A DNA stretch of 64,000 bases from Alphaproteobacteria bacterium (GTDB lineage: Bacteria; Pseudomonadota; Alphaproteobacteria; Reyranellales; Reyranellaceae). A program made the position numbers and the translations under genes. Of the stretch, positions 52,277-61,625 are shown piece by piece. The stretch is taken from NCBI GenBank assembly GCA_019635875.1, contig JAHBYP010000001.1:124001-188000 (forward strand). Reading direction: 5' to 3'. The notes below the pieces were generated by a model. It was not told the origin of the DNA and made no database searches. It saw only the letters and a program-made list of their open reading frames with translations. Every line of letters begins with the position of its first letter. Within the stretch, counting starts at the first letter, position 1.

Positions 52277-55267
52277 ATGCGCGGCCTGTTCCACATCCCG
52301 CCGCGCCATGCCTTCATCGACGCCCTGGCGCGCGGCCTGCTCGATGCCCATGGCGGCGATCCGCTGGCCTTCGCCGATGCGCTGGTGCTGCTGCCCAACC
52401 GCCGCGCCGTGCGCGCGTTGCGCGACGCCTTCCTGCGCATCACCGACGGCCGTCCGCTGCTGCTGCCGCGCATCCGGCCGATCGGCGACATCGATGATGA
52501 CGAGCTCGCTGCTTCCGCCGGGCCGACGCTGGGCGAGGACGCGACACGGATCGAGGATCTGCCGCCGGCGGTCACCCCGCAACGGCGCGAGGCGCTGCTG
52601 GCGCGTCTGGTCCTCGAGGAGGGGCCGCGCCTGGCCGGCATCGAGGCCGCCGCGTTCTCGCCGGCGCAGGCGCTGCGCCTGGCGCGCGAGCTGGCGGGCC
52701 TGCTCGACGAGCTGCAGATCGCCGGCGTGCCGCTCGACGCCCTGTCCGGCCTGGTGGCCGACGACCACGCCGATCACTGGCGCGGCACGCTGGAGTTCCT
52801 CGGCATCCTGCGTACGCGCTGGCCGCAGGAGCTGAGGCGGCTGGGCGCGATCGATCCGGTCGATCGGCGCAGCCGCGCGCTGCGCGCCCAGGCGGCGCAG
52901 TGGCGCGCGCAGCCGCCCGCGCACGCCGTGATCGCGGCCGGCTCGACCGGCACGCAGCCGGCGACCCGCGAGTTGCTGGCGGCGATCGCCGATCTGCCGC
53001 TGGGCTGCGTGGTGTTGCCTGGCCTCGACCTCGATCTCGACGAGGAGGGCTGGGCGGCGCTCGACGAGACACATCCGCAGTTCGCCCTGCGCGAGCTGCT
53101 GGCCGGCCTTGGCCGGCTGCGGCACGAGGTTGCGCACTTCCCTTCTCTCCGCGAAGGCGCGGAGAAGGAAAATGCCCGCGCCGCACTGCTGTCGGAGGCG
53201 ATGCGGCCGGCGGCGACGACGGATCGCTGGATCGGCGGCATGACCGACGCCGACCGCGCGCTGGCGAACGTGACCCGTATCGATTGTCCGACCGAGCAGG
53301 CGGAGGCCGTGGCCATCGCCCTGGCGCTGCGCGAGACGCTGCAATCGCCCGGGCGTACGGCCGCCCTGGTGACGCCCGATCGCGGCCTGGCGCGGCGCGT
53401 CGCCGCCGAGCTGCAGCGCTGGGAGGTCGATATCGACGATTCGGCCGGCGTGCCGCTTTCCGAGACTCCGCCGGCAGCGCTGGCGCGGCTGCTGGTGGCG
53501 ATGATGGCGGGCGGCTTCGCACCGGTGGCCTCGCTTTCGGTGCTGCAGCATCCGTTCGTCGCGCTGGGTATGGCGCGCGAGGTCTGCCGGCATCGCGCCC
53601 GACTGCTCGATGCCGGCGTGCTGCGCGGGCCGAAGCCCGAATCCGGGCTCCAATCGCTGCGCGACCTGGTGGCGCGCGGCGAGGGCGGCCAACGCGGCAC
53701 GCTGGAGGAATTGCTGGCCGCCCTGGCGCGCGCCTGCGCGCCGCTGTCGGCGGTGGGCGAGGACGAGGCGCACCCTGTGGCGGCGTGGCTCACGGCGATG
53801 ACGCAGGCGCTCGAAGCGCTCGCCGCCACCGACCGGGAGCCCGGCGCGGCGACGATGTGGCGGGGCGACGCCGGCGAAGCGCTGGCGCACATGATCGCGA
53901 CGCGCCGCGACGACAGCGACGAGCTGCCGCCGCTCACATTGGCGCAGCTTCCCGACCTGCTCGACGAGCTGCTCGCCGGCGTCGTGGTGCGGCCGAGGCA
54001 CGGACGACATCCGCGCCTGGCGATCCTCGGCCCGCTCGAAGCGCGCCTGCAGCATGCCGATCGCGTCGTGCTCGGCGGCCTCAACGAAGGAACCTGGCCG
54101 GCCGCCGTCGACACCGGACCGTGGCTCAACCGTCCGATGCGGCGGGCGCTCGGCCTGCCCCAGCCGGAACTGCGCATCGGCCAGGCCGCGCACGACTTCG
54201 CCCAGGCCTTCGCCGCCGACGAGGTTTTCCTGGTGCGCAGCAATCGCGTCGGCGGCACGCCCACCGTGCCGGCACGCTGGCTGGCGCGGCTCGATGCGCG
54301 GCTCGGCTACGATTCGCAGGACAAGGACGCGAAGCCGCCGGCTTATGTCGCGGCCGGCCTGGCGTATCTCGACTGGGCGATGGACCTCGACGCGGCGGCG
54401 GGCCGCGCGACGCCGGTGCGCCCCGCCTACAGCCCGCCCGTGCCAGCGCGTCCGAGAAGGCTCTCGGCCAGCGCCATCGAGCAGTGGCGGCGCGATCCCT
54501 ACGGCCTTTATGCGCGACTGATCCTCAAGCTCTTCCCGCTCGATCCTCTCGAGCAGCCCTACGGCGCGGCCGAGCGCGGCACGGCGATCCACGATGCGCT
54601 GGAGGCGTTCCTGCTGGACTGGCCCGACGAGCTGCCCGATGACGCCGAGGCGAAGCTGATCGAGCTTGGCCGCAAGACGCTCGGGCCGCTGCTGGCGCGC
54701 CCGGCGGATCGGGCGTTCTGGTGGCCGCGCTTCGAGCGGCTGGCGGGATGGTTCTGCGATTTCGAGCGCCAGCGGCGCGCCGAGGGCTGGCGTCCCTATG
54801 TGCTGGAAAAGCGCGGTGAGCGCGTCGTCGGCCCGGTGACGATCAACGCCAAGGCCGACCGCATCGATCGCAACGGTTCGGCCTGGGAGATCATCGACTA
54901 CAAGACCGGCCGGATCCCGACGCGCAACGAGATCGAGGCCGTCTATGCGCCGCAGCTGGCTGTCGAGGCGCTGATCGCGCGTGCCGGCGGCTACGGCGAG
55001 AAGGCGGGCGGCGATATCGGGCTCGGCTATTGGCGTACTGGTGGCGGCGATGCCCAGCGCGCGGTCGCGGTCAAGGACCCGGCCGCGGTGATCGCCGAGA
55101 CCGAGCGCGTCCTGGGCGAGATGATCGACGCCTTCTACCGGGACGGGGCGGCCTATGTCGCGATCCCGCAACCGGCCTACGCGCCCACGTTCAACGACTA
55201 CGCCCATCTCGAGCGCATCGACGAATGGGCGACGCGCGTCGAGCCCGAGGACGAGGACGCGCCGTGA
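52277..55267 (+). CDS. addB: double-strand break repair protein AddB (alphaproteobacterial)
   Basis: 996 residues. The N-terminal inactive helicase region has ALVLLPNRRAVRALRDAF, LLPRIRPIGD and, further in, HPQFALRELL. In the middle, RHPRLAILGPLEARLQHADRVVLGGLNEGTWP matches alphaproteobacterial AddB. The C-terminal RecB-type nuclease has SASAIEQWRRDPYGLYARLILKL, GTAIHDALEAFL and the active-site EIIDYKTGRIP. With AddA it resects broken ends for RecA. A short palindrome lies inside the gene at 53143-53169. Its stop overlaps the addA start. Confidence 0.92.
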   Translation: MRGLFHIPPRHAFIDALARGLLDAHGGDPLAFADALVLLPNRRAVRALRDAFLRITDGRPLLLPRIRPIGDIDDDELAASAGPTLGEDATRIEDLPPAVTPQRREALLARLVLEEGPRLAGIEAAAFSPAQALRLARELAGLLDELQIAGVPLDALSGLVADDHADHWRGTLEFLGILRTRWPQELRRLGAIDPVDRRSRALRAQAAQWRAQPPAHAVIAAGSTGTQPATRELLAAIADLPLGCVVLPGLDLDLDEEGWAALDETHPQFALRELLAGLGRLRHEVAHFPSLREGAEKENARAALLSEAMRPAATTDRWIGGMTDADRALANVTRIDCPTEQAEAVAIALALRETLQSPGRTAALVTPDRGLARRVAAELQRWEVDIDDSAGVPLSETPPAALARLLVAMMAGGFAPVASLSVLQHPFVALGMAREVCRHRARLLDAGVLRGPKPESGLQSLRDLVARGEGGQRGTLEELLAALARACAPLSAVGEDEAHPVAAWLTAMTQALEALAATDREPGAATMWRGDAGEALAHMIATRRDDSDELPPLTLAQLPDLLDELLAGVVVRPRHGRHPRLAILGPLEARLQHADRVVLGGLNEGTWPAAVDTGPWLNRPMRRALGLPQPELRIGQAAHDFAQAFAADEVFLVRSNRVGGTPTVPARWLARLDARLGYDSQDKDAKPPAYVAAGLAYLDWAMDLDAAAGRATPVRPAYSPPVPARPRRLSASAIEQWRRDPYGLYARLILKLFPLDPLEQPYGAAERGTAIHDALEAFLLDWPDELPDDAEAKLIELGRKTLGPLLARPADRAFWWPRFERLAGWFCDFERQRRAEGWRPYVLEKRGERVVGPVTINAKADRIDRNGSAWEIIDYKTGRIPTRNEIEAVYAPQLAVEALIARAGGYGEKAGGDIGLGYWRTGGGDAQRAVAVKDPAAVIAETERVLGEMIDAFYRDGAAYVAIPQPAYAPTFNDYAHLERIDEWATRVEPEDEDAP

Positions 55268-58200
55268 GCGACGTGCGCGCCACCGCCGACGCCCAGCAGC
55301 GCCTGGCGATCGACCCGGGCCGCTCGACCTGGGTGATGGCCAACGCCGGCACCGGCAAGACGCACGTGCTGACCAACCGCATCCTGCGCCTGCTGCTGGG
55401 CGGCGCGTCGCCGCAGCGCATCCTGTGCCTGACCTTCACGCGCGCCGCGGCGGCGGAGATGCGCAACCGGCTCGCCGGCCGTCTCGGGCGCTGGACCTTG
55501 ATGGCCGACGCGGCGCTGGCGGCGGAGCTCGAGAGGCTGGCGCTGCCGTCGCCCGATGCGGCGATGCTGCAGCGCGCGCGCCAGCTCTTCGCGCGCGTGC
55601 TCGACGCGCCGGGCGGCGTGCATATCCTGACCATCCACGCCTTTGCCCAGTGGCTGCTGACGCGCTTTCCGCTCGAAGCCGGCGTGGCGCCCAACGCCAA
55701 GGTGCTCGACGAGACCGAGGCGCGCCAGCTGCTCGACCGGGCGCGCGACGAGCAGATCGCCGCCATTGCGCGCGGCGAGGACAAGGCGTTGGTCGCCGCG
55801 CTCGACACGGTGGCGCGCCGCGTCAGCGAAGCCGACTACGCCACGGCGCTGGACCGGCTGCTGGGCGAGCGCGGGCGACTGGCGATCCTCGGCGAGGATG
55901 TCGGCGCGGCGATCGCGGCGCTGCGCCAGGGCCTGGGCCTCGCCGACGATGACGACGAGGCGGCGGTGCTGTCGGCGACATGGCGCGAGACGGATGCCAT
56001 GGCCGCGGCGCTGTACGACATCATCGAGGGCCTGTCGCGCGCGCCCGGCGTCAAGAACGACGCGATGGCCGCCGGCATCGAGCGCTGGCTCGGGCGGGGG
56101 GAAGGCGGCGAGGCCGAGGCGCGGCGCCTGTGGCCGCAGTATCGCGCCGCCTTCCTCACCGCCAGGGACGAGGCGCGCAAGGATGCGCCGACGAAGAAGT
56201 GGCGCGACGCCCATCCGGCGCTCGTGCCGGTCATCGAGCGCGAGGCGGCGCGGCTGATCGCCGCCGAGGAGCGGCGGCGTGCGGCGGTGCTGGCCGACAT
56301 GAGCGGCGCCCTGCTGCGGCTGGCGGTCGACATGGCCGGCCGCTACGAGGCCGCCAAGCGCGCCCGCGCCGCGCTCGACTACGACGATCTGATCCTGCGC
56401 GTGAAGCGCCTGCTGAGCGGCGATCGCGCCGCCGCCTGGGTGCTCTACAAGCTCGATGGCGGCATCGACCATGTGCTGGTCGACGAGGCGCAGGACACCA
56501 ATCCCGATCAATGGGACATCGTGCGAGCGCTCACGGGCGAGTTCTTCAGCGACGCCAGCGCCGCGCATGACCGCACGATGTTCGCGGTCGGCGACGCCAA
56601 GCAGTCGATCTTCAGCTTCCAGCGCGCCGATCCGCGCAAGCTGATCGAGATGCGCACGCATTTCGACGCTGCGGCGCGCCAGGTCGGCAAGCGCTTCGGC
56701 GCCGTCGGTCTCACGGCCTCGTTCCGCTCGACCGAGGCGGTGCTGGCCGCGGTCGACGCCGTCTTCGCCATGGGCCTGCCGGCCAACGAAGGCGTCGGCG
56801 AGGAGGGCGAGATCCAGCATCTCGCCACCCGCGCCGGCGAGCCCGGGCTGGTCGAGCTGTGGCCGTTGTGCAGGCCCGATGGCGAGGCCGATGACGTGCC
56901 GCCGGCGCGGCGCATGGCGCGGCTGGTGGCGGCGCATTGCGCGGCGCTGATCGGCCGCGAGCGGCTGGCGGATGGCAGGCTGATCGATGCCGGCGACATC
57001 ATGGTGCTGCTGCGCAAGCGCAACGCCTTTGTCGGCGAGCTGATCGGCGAGCTCAAGGCGCTGGGCATCGACGTCGCCGGCCGCGACCGGCTGAGCCTGT
57101 TCGACGATCTCGGCGTGCAGGACCTGGTGGCGCTGGGCAGGGCGGCGCTGCTGCCGACCGACGATCTGACGCTCGCCTGCGTGCTGAAGGGGCCGCTGGT
57201 CGGCTTCGACGAGGCGGCGCTGTTTGCGCTCGCGCATGGCCGCGACGGCGATCTGTGGGCCGCGTTGCGCCGGCGCGCCGCATCGGGCGAGGCGCCGTTC
57301 TCGACTGCCCATGCGCGGCTGTCGGCGATCTTCGCCCGCGCCGATTACCTGCCGCCCTACGCCCTCTATGCCCGCGTCCTGGGGCCTGAGGGCGGCCGCC
57401 GCGCGCTGCTCGAACGGCTGGGGCCGGACGCGCTCGATCCGATCGACGAGTTCCTCGCCCAGGCGCTGGCGTGGTCGAGCGCGGGCCATGGCTCGCTGCA
57501 GGGCTTCCTGCACCACATCGAGACCGAGGGCGGCGAGATCAAGCGCGACCTCGACGGTTTGCGCCGCCGCGAGGTGCGGATCCTGACCGTGCACGCGGCC
57601 AAGGGGCTGCAGGCGCCGATCGTCTATCTGCCCGATACCTGCTCGGCGATCGACGACCGCGAGCGCGTGCTGTGGGTGCCGCAGGGGCCGCCGCTGTGGG
57701 CCTTCCGCGCCGCCGAGACCCGCGTGCCGACCGTCGACTTCCTCAAGGCCGATCTCGCGCGCCGCCAGCGCGAGGAGCATCACCGGCTGCTCTACGTGGC
57801 GATGACCCGCGCCGGCGAGCGTCTGTACATCGGCGGCTTCCACGGCAAGCGGCCGCCGCGCGAGGGCAACTGGCACGGCCTGATCGACGCCGCCCTCTGT
57901 CCGGTCAGCGAACGCTTCGCATTCGCAGCGTGGACCGGCGAGGGACTGCGCCTGCAACGCGGCGATTCATCAAATGCCCCCCGCCGGCCCGGCGAGCCGC
58001 GAGCCCGCGCGGCGCTGCCCGACTGGACCCGCCGGCCGGCGCCGGCCGAGAGCGCGCCGCCGCGCCCGCTGATGCCCTCGCGCCCCGACGACGAGGATGC
58101 GTGGGGCGACGCCGCGCGCGCGGCGCTGGGCGGCTGGAGCGAGCCGGCGGCGCTCTCGCCCCTGGCCGGCGACCAGGGCCGGCGTTTCCGCCGCGGCACG

Positions 58201-58692
58201 CTGCTGCATCGCCTGCTGCAGCGCCTGCCGGATGTCGCCGTGGCCGAGCGGCCGGGCTTCGCCGCCGCCTGGCTGGCGCGCGAGGCGGCCGACCTGGACG
58301 AGGCGATCCGCGCCGGCTGGGTCGAGGAGGCGCTGGCGAGCCTGGCGCTGCCCGAGGCCGCCGCCCTGTTCGCGCCCGGCTCGCGCGCCGAGGCGCCGGT
58401 GGTCGGCATGGTCGAGACGCCGTCCGGGCGGGTGGCGATCAGCGGCCAGATCGACCGCCTGGCGGTCACCGGCGAGGCCGTGCTGTTCGCCGACATCAAG
58501 ACCAACCGCCCGCCGCCCGAGCGCGTCGAGGACGTGCCGCGCGTCTACCGCCGCCAGCTCGCGCTCTATCGCGCGCTGCTCGCCGGCATCTATCCCGACC
58601 GTCAGGTGCGCGGCTTCCTGCTGTGGACCGACGGGCCGCGCCTGATGGAAGTGCCCGCCGCCCTGCTCGACGCCGCGCTCATGCCGGCCTGA
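55264..58692 (+). CDS. addA: double-strand break repair helicase AddA
   Basis: 1142 residues of the UvrD/Rep family. The Walker A is VMANAGTGKTHVLTNRILRLL near residue 25; further motifs are LCLTFTRAAAAEM, LVDEAQDTNPDQW, VGDAKQSIFSFQRADP and the late LTVHAAKGLQAPIVYLPD. The C-terminal nuclease has RRGTLLHRLLQRLPD and LFADIKTNRPPP, the latter with the catalytic Asp and Lys. The start is GTG at 55264, overlapping the addB stop (GTGA). The frame upstream of 55264 is open but belongs to addB sequence. Confidence 0.93.
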   Translation: MSDVRATADAQQRLAIDPGRSTWVMANAGTGKTHVLTNRILRLLLGGASPQRILCLTFTRAAAAEMRNRLAGRLGRWTLMADAALAAELERLALPSPDAAMLQRARQLFARVLDAPGGVHILTIHAFAQWLLTRFPLEAGVAPNAKVLDETEARQLLDRARDEQIAAIARGEDKALVAALDTVARRVSEADYATALDRLLGERGRLAILGEDVGAAIAALRQGLGLADDDDEAAVLSATWRETDAMAAALYDIIEGLSRAPGVKNDAMAAGIERWLGRGEGGEAEARRLWPQYRAAFLTARDEARKDAPTKKWRDAHPALVPVIEREAARLIAAEERRRAAVLADMSGALLRLAVDMAGRYEAAKRARAALDYDDLILRVKRLLSGDRAAAWVLYKLDGGIDHVLVDEAQDTNPDQWDIVRALTGEFFSDASAAHDRTMFAVGDAKQSIFSFQRADPRKLIEMRTHFDAAARQVGKRFGAVGLTASFRSTEAVLAAVDAVFAMGLPANEGVGEEGEIQHLATRAGEPGLVELWPLCRPDGEADDVPPARRMARLVAAHCAALIGRERLADGRLIDAGDIMVLLRKRNAFVGELIGELKALGIDVAGRDRLSLFDDLGVQDLVALGRAALLPTDDLTLACVLKGPLVGFDEAALFALAHGRDGDLWAALRRRAASGEAPFSTAHARLSAIFARADYLPPYALYARVLGPEGGRRALLERLGPDALDPIDEFLAQALAWSSAGHGSLQGFLHHIETEGGEIKRDLDGLRRREVRILTVHAAKGLQAPIVYLPDTCSAIDDRERVLWVPQGPPLWAFRAAETRVPTVDFLKADLARRQREEHHRLLYVAMTRAGERLYIGGFHGKRPPREGNWHGLIDAALCPVSERFAFAAWTGEGLRLQRGDSSNAPRRPGEPRARAALPDWTRRPAPAESAPPRPLMPSRPDDEDAWGDAARAALGGWSEPAALSPLAGDQGRRFRRGTLLHRLLQRLPDVAVAERPGFAAAWLAREAADLDEAIRAGWVEEALASLALPEAAALFAPGSRAEAPVVGMVETPSGRVAISGQIDRLAVTGEAVLFADIKTNRPPPERVEDVPRVYRRQLALYRALLAGIYPDRQVRGFLLWTDGPRLMEVPAALLDAALMPA

Positions 58693-58716
58693 AATAAACT
58701 TGCGCCGGCCCTTGCC

Positions 58717-58745
58717 TTGACCCCCCTTCGGCCTCTCCCTAGATT
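58717..58745 (+). promoter_or_regulatory. candidate trxA promoter
   Basis: TTGACC and TAGATT are spaced by 17 bp, 28 bp before the trxA ATG. It is the clearest sigma-70 type promoter I could see, and lets trxA be expressed apart from addAB. Confidence 0.5.
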
Positions 58746-58772
58746 CCGGCCTCGCCTCAACCGGAGTTTCCT

Positions 58773-59093
58773 ATGGCAACCATCAAGGCCAGCGACGCGA
58801 CCTTCGAGCAGGAGGTCCTGAAGTCGGACCAGCCCGTGCTGGTGGATTTCTGGGCCGAATGGTGCGGTCCCTGCAAGCTGATCGGGCCGTCGCTCGAGGA
58901 GATCTCCGGCGAGCTGGAGGGCAAGCTGAAGGTCGTCAAGGTCAACATCGACGAGAACCCGATGGCGCCGTCGAAGTACGGCGTGCGCTCGATCCCGACC
59001 CTGCTGGTGTTCAAGAACGGCCAGGTGGCGGCGACCAAGATCGGCGCCGAGCCCAAGCAGCGCCTGATGCAGTGGATCAACTCGGTCGTCTGA
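58773..59093 (+). CDS. trxA: thioredoxin
   Basis: 106 residues, the classical single-domain thioredoxin. The redox site WCGPCK has its cysteines at 31 and 34, preceded by VLVDFWAE; the cis-proline loop is [12 protein letters not shown]. It reduces protein disulfides in the cytoplasm. ACCGGAGTTTCCT precedes the ATG. It stands downstream of addA, the usual alphaproteobacterial order, with its own promoter candidate. Confidence 0.97.
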   Translation: MATIKASDATFEQEVLKSDQPVLVDFWAEWCGPCKLIGPSLEEISGELEGKLKVVKVNIDENPMAPSKYGVRSIPTLLVFKNGQVAATKIGAEPKQRLMQWINSVV

Positions 59094-59124
59094 CCGTCGC
59101 GACAAATCGAGGGGGAAATCCACG

Positions 59125-59676
59125 ATGGTGAGGGCGTACGCGGCGCGCATGGGCGCGCGGCCATGGGCGGTCGCTGTCGTGCTCGCCCTGGCCGCCTGCC
59201 AGACCACGGCCACCTCCGAGCCTTCGGCCAGTTACGCCGTCGTCTCCGCCCAGACCCAGGCGTCGGTGGGCCAGGGCGCCGGCTGCCTCGACGAGGCCGA
59301 GCACAACGCGGTGCGCGCGCGCATCCTGCAGAACTCGCTGGCGACGGCGACGCTGACCTGCCTGGGCGCCAACCGCGTGCGCCTGCTCGAGGCGAAGTAC
59401 AACCAGTTCGTCCAGCGCTACAATTCGGAATACGCCGAGAACGCGCGGACGCTGCGCCAGATCGCGGCGCGCCGCGGCCGCAACTTCGACGTGATGAACA
59501 CCGACATGGCCAACCAGGCGGCCGCCCAGCTGAGCGCCGACGCGCAGTTCTGCAATCGCAGCAGCCGCGCGCTGGACTGGGCGCTGAGCCCGAAGGTGAC
59601 GTCGCTGTCGCAAGTGCCGCCGCCGGTGGATTACACCGGGCAGCTCGGCCTGCGCCTGTGCAGGGCGCGGGCTTAA
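59125..59676 (+). CDS. putative lipoprotein, unknown function
   Basis: 183 residues. The signal sequence ends in the lipobox LALAAC, so the mature protein is probably lipid-anchored from Cys near residue 25. The rest is mainly helical, with a cysteine-bearing GAGCLDEAEHN, a TLTCLGANRVRLLEAKYNQFVQRYN segment and two more cysteines later, which may form disulfides. I do not recognise the family. It follows trxA by 31 bp and may be co-transcribed. GAGGGGGAAATCCACG precedes the ATG. Confidence 0.65.
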   Translation: MVRAYAARMGARPWAVAVVLALAACQTTATSEPSASYAVVSAQTQASVGQGAGCLDEAEHNAVRARILQNSLATATLTCLGANRVRLLEAKYNQFVQRYNSEYAENARTLRQIAARRGRNFDVMNTDMANQAAAQLSADAQFCNRSSRALDWALSPKVTSLSQVPPPVDYTGQLGLRLCRARA

Positions 59677-59729
59677 GTACTCTTCACTTGATCAGGTCAG
59701 GCCGGCGCCGAACGGCTGGCCGTCGGTGC

Positions 59730-59888
59730 CTATGACTTGAAGCTCAATTCGGTGCTGGCAGTCAGGACGGTGAGATTCGTTCCGACCGCCGAGACGCCAA
59801 TGGCCGCCGCGAGCGAGATCGTGGCAATGAACCCGACGATCGTGGCGAGCAGTTCGCGGTCGAGGTTCCGACGAACGAATGCAGACAT
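59730..59888 (-). CDS. small single-membrane-helix protein, 52 aa
   Basis: A short frame starting MSAFVRRNLDRELLATIVGF, with GAGG eight bases before the ATG. Residues 14-37 are hydrophobic (IVGFIATISLAAAIGVSAVG), then come TNLTVLTAS and a short polar end. The basic start plus GTNL after the helix faintly recall Flp-type pilins, but the Glu and Tyr of that family are missing. Nothing further can be said of its role. It converges on the lipoprotein gene and is the next leftward gene after the DUF1127 gene, beyond a terminator. Confidence 0.5.
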   Translation of the reverse strand: MSAFVRRNLDRELLATIVGFIATISLAAAIGVSAVGTNLTVLTASTELSFKS

Positions 59889-60014
59889 GATGCACCTCAC
59901 AAAGCCACGTCCAATGGCCGCGGCGCGTTCTTAGTGCTCGCGTTGCGGCGGCCAGTCAGCCCGGGAATGATCCGGATCGAAGCGATCTCCCGCCGGCGTC
60001 GACGCGCGTAGGCC

Positions 60015-60056
60015 AAAAAAGCAGCCGGCGACCGGTGGGAGGAACCGGTCGCCGGC
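60015..60056 (-). terminator. Rho-independent terminator of the DUF1127 gene
   Basis: On the minus strand a perfect 13-base stem, GCCGGCGACCGGT with its complement (60024-60036 and 60044-60056, 7-base loop), is followed by TGCTTTTTT. It lies 30 bp past the DUF1127 stop. Confidence 0.85.
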
Positions 60057-60085
60057 GCGGTGAGCGGGTGACGCCGTGGGGCGCG

Positions 60086-60289
60086 TCAGGCCCGCCAGAA
60101 GGGCTTGCTCGCCTCGTAGGCCAGCAGGCCGGGATCGATCCCGAGGTCGCGCGCGTCGCGGGCGCTCAGCTGGGCGATCTCGGCCCGCTCGCGCGCGCGC
60201 TTGCGCCACAGCGCCAGCGTGCCGGGCACGCGCGAGAGGATGCTCTCGGTCGGATGGTCGCGCAGGTCGGCGATGGTGAAGATGGTCAT
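60086..60289 (-). CDS. DUF1127 small protein
   Basis: 67 residues. The C-terminal half WRKRARERAEIAQLSARDARDLGID is the DUF1127 pattern (R.R.EL..LS.R.L.DIG). Small DUF1127 proteins are common in alphaproteobacteria; some act in phosphate and carbon metabolism or bind RNA. AGGAGT precedes the ATG at 60289, and a strong terminator follows the stop. A second short gene lies 43 bp upstream; both face a LysR regulator gene. Confidence 0.85.
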   Translation of the reverse strand: MTIFTIADLRDHPTESILSRVPGTLALWRKRARERAEIAQLSARDARDLGIDPGLLAYEASKPFWRA

Positions 60290-60332
60290 GGAAGACTCCT
60301 GGAAACCGGGGTGTGCGATGACGGTGCCGCGA

Positions 60333-60596
60333 TCAGAACTGGACGCGGCTCTCGACGTGGAGGCGGGTCGGCGGTGACCTGGTATCCCTGAGGTGCGTCG
60401 CTCGCCGCCACAGCCAGGCAATGCCGCCGCCGATCATTTCGCGCATCAGGGCGGCCCGGTCTCGGCGGGCTCTGGCCACGATGGCGAAGGTATCGACGGT
60501 GCGAATCGGCCCGGCAGTGACCAGGTCACCGTCGAAATATCGGATGAGATCGGTTTGTGCTGGATCACGCGGACTGACGCTGTGGACGGCGGTCAT
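60333..60596 (-). CDS. small DUF1127-like / hypothetical protein, 87 aa
   Basis: It starts MTAVHSVSPRDPAQTDLIRYF with a strong GAGGAGG eight bases before the ATG at 60596. A segment RARRDRAALMREMIGGGIAWLWRR in the middle resembles the amphipathic, Arg-rich N-terminal helix of longer DUF1127 proteins, but the R.L.DIG end is absent. It is the first gene of the small leftward unit that ends with the DUF1127 gene and the terminator. Role unknown; paired expression with DUF1127 is likely. Confidence 0.65.
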   Translation of the reverse strand: MTAVHSVSPRDPAQTDLIRYFDGDLVTAGPIRTVDTFAIVARARRDRAALMREMIGGGIAWLWRRATHLRDTRSPPTRLHVESRVQF

Positions 60597-60679
60597 GTCG
60601 ACCTCCTCGATTGGCTCTTTGATGGGCTGAAATTGAGCTTCGAGAGGTGGCTTTACAAACGACGACTCGTCCATCATAG

Positions 60680-60694
60680 ATGAGCGAATCTCAT
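60680..60694. promoter_or_regulatory. candidate LysR-type operator (T-N11-A)
   Basis: ATGAG-N5-CTCAT is a perfect dyad with the T-N11-A core expected for LysR regulators. It lies between the divergent LysR and small-protein genes, 18 bp before the LysR ATG at 60713. Confidence 0.5.
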
Positions 60695-60712
60695 GAAAAT
60701 GGGGACCGACCG

Positions 60713-61615
60713 ATGCGCCGTGCGCTGCCCTCTCTCAACGGCCTGCGAGCCTTCGAGGCCGCGGCGCGGCACCTCTCCTTCACCGAGGCGGCCAACGAGC
60801 TCAACGTCACGCAGGCGGCGATCAGCCATCAGATCCGCGGGCTCGAGGATCGTCTCGGCTTGAAGCTCTTCATCCGGCGCAATCGCGCGCTGCTGCTGAG
60901 CGAGGCGGGCCAGGCCTACCTGCCGGGCATTCGCCAGGCCTTCGACCTCCTGCACGAAGCCACCGAGCGCCTGCTGCAGAAGGACGCCTCGGGTCCGCTC
61001 ACCGTGACCACGACGGCATCGTTCGCCACCAAGTGGCTGGTGCCGCGCCTGGGCGGCTTCCAGCAGAAGCATCCCGAGATCGACGTGCGCATCTCGACCA
61101 GCACCCACCTGGTCGATTTCGGGCGCGACGACATCGATGTCGGCATCCGCTACGGCCGCGGCCATTGGGGCGGCCTGCACGCCGAGTTCCTGGTCGCCGA
61201 GGACGTCTTTCCGGTCTGCTCGCCCGCGTTGCTCAAGGGGCCCAAGGCGCTGCGCAGGCCCTCCGACCTGAAGAACCACACGCTGCTGCACGTCTCGACC
61301 TTCCGCGACGACTGGCAGGTCTGGCTGACGGCGGCCAACGTCAAGGGCGTCGATCCCTCGCGCGGCGTGCTCTTCGACCTGGCGCTGGCCTCGATCCAGG
61401 CGGCAATCGACGGCGTCGGCGTCGCCCTGGGCCATCGCCCGCTGGTCGCCGCCGACCTGAAGGCCGGCCGTCTGGTGGCGCCCTTCGACGTCGCGCTGCC
61501 GAGCGACAGCGCCTACTACGTCGTCGCGCCGTCGGAGCGCCTGCGGCGGCCCAAGATCAAGGCCTTCGTGCAGTGGCTGCTGGAGTCCGTGGCGCGCGAG
61601 CGCGCGGCGAGCTGA
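60713..61615 (+). CDS. LysR-family transcriptional regulator, GcvA-like
   Basis: 300 residues. The N-terminal winged helix-turn-helix reads LPSLNGLRAFEAAARHLSF, TEAANELNVTQAAISHQI and LGLKLFIRRNRALLLSEAG. The effector-binding part, with TTTASFATKWLVPRLGGF and DIDVGIRYGRGHWGGLHAE, is close to GcvA-like regulators. I prefer the ATG at 60713 (GGGGA upstream): the ATG at 60680 would lie inside the T-N11-A dyad. It probably controls the divergent DUF1127 unit and itself. Confidence 0.9.
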   Translation: MRRALPSLNGLRAFEAAARHLSFTEAANELNVTQAAISHQIRGLEDRLGLKLFIRRNRALLLSEAGQAYLPGIRQAFDLLHEATERLLQKDASGPLTVTTTASFATKWLVPRLGGFQQKHPEIDVRISTSTHLVDFGRDDIDVGIRYGRGHWGGLHAEFLVAEDVFPVCSPALLKGPKALRRPSDLKNHTLLHVSTFRDDWQVWLTAANVKGVDPSRGVLFDLALASIQAAIDGVGVALGHRPLVAADLKAGRLVAPFDVALPSDSAYYVVAPSERLRRPKIKAFVQWLLESVARERAAS

Positions 61616-61625
61616 CAGCAGAATC

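Noticed and set aside
52163..57957. Very long open frames antisense to addB and addA, and similar ones opposite uup and the CoxL-like gene
   Set aside because: They are Arg/Ala/Gln-rich with no recognisable motifs, and are explained by high GC at third codon positions of the real genes.
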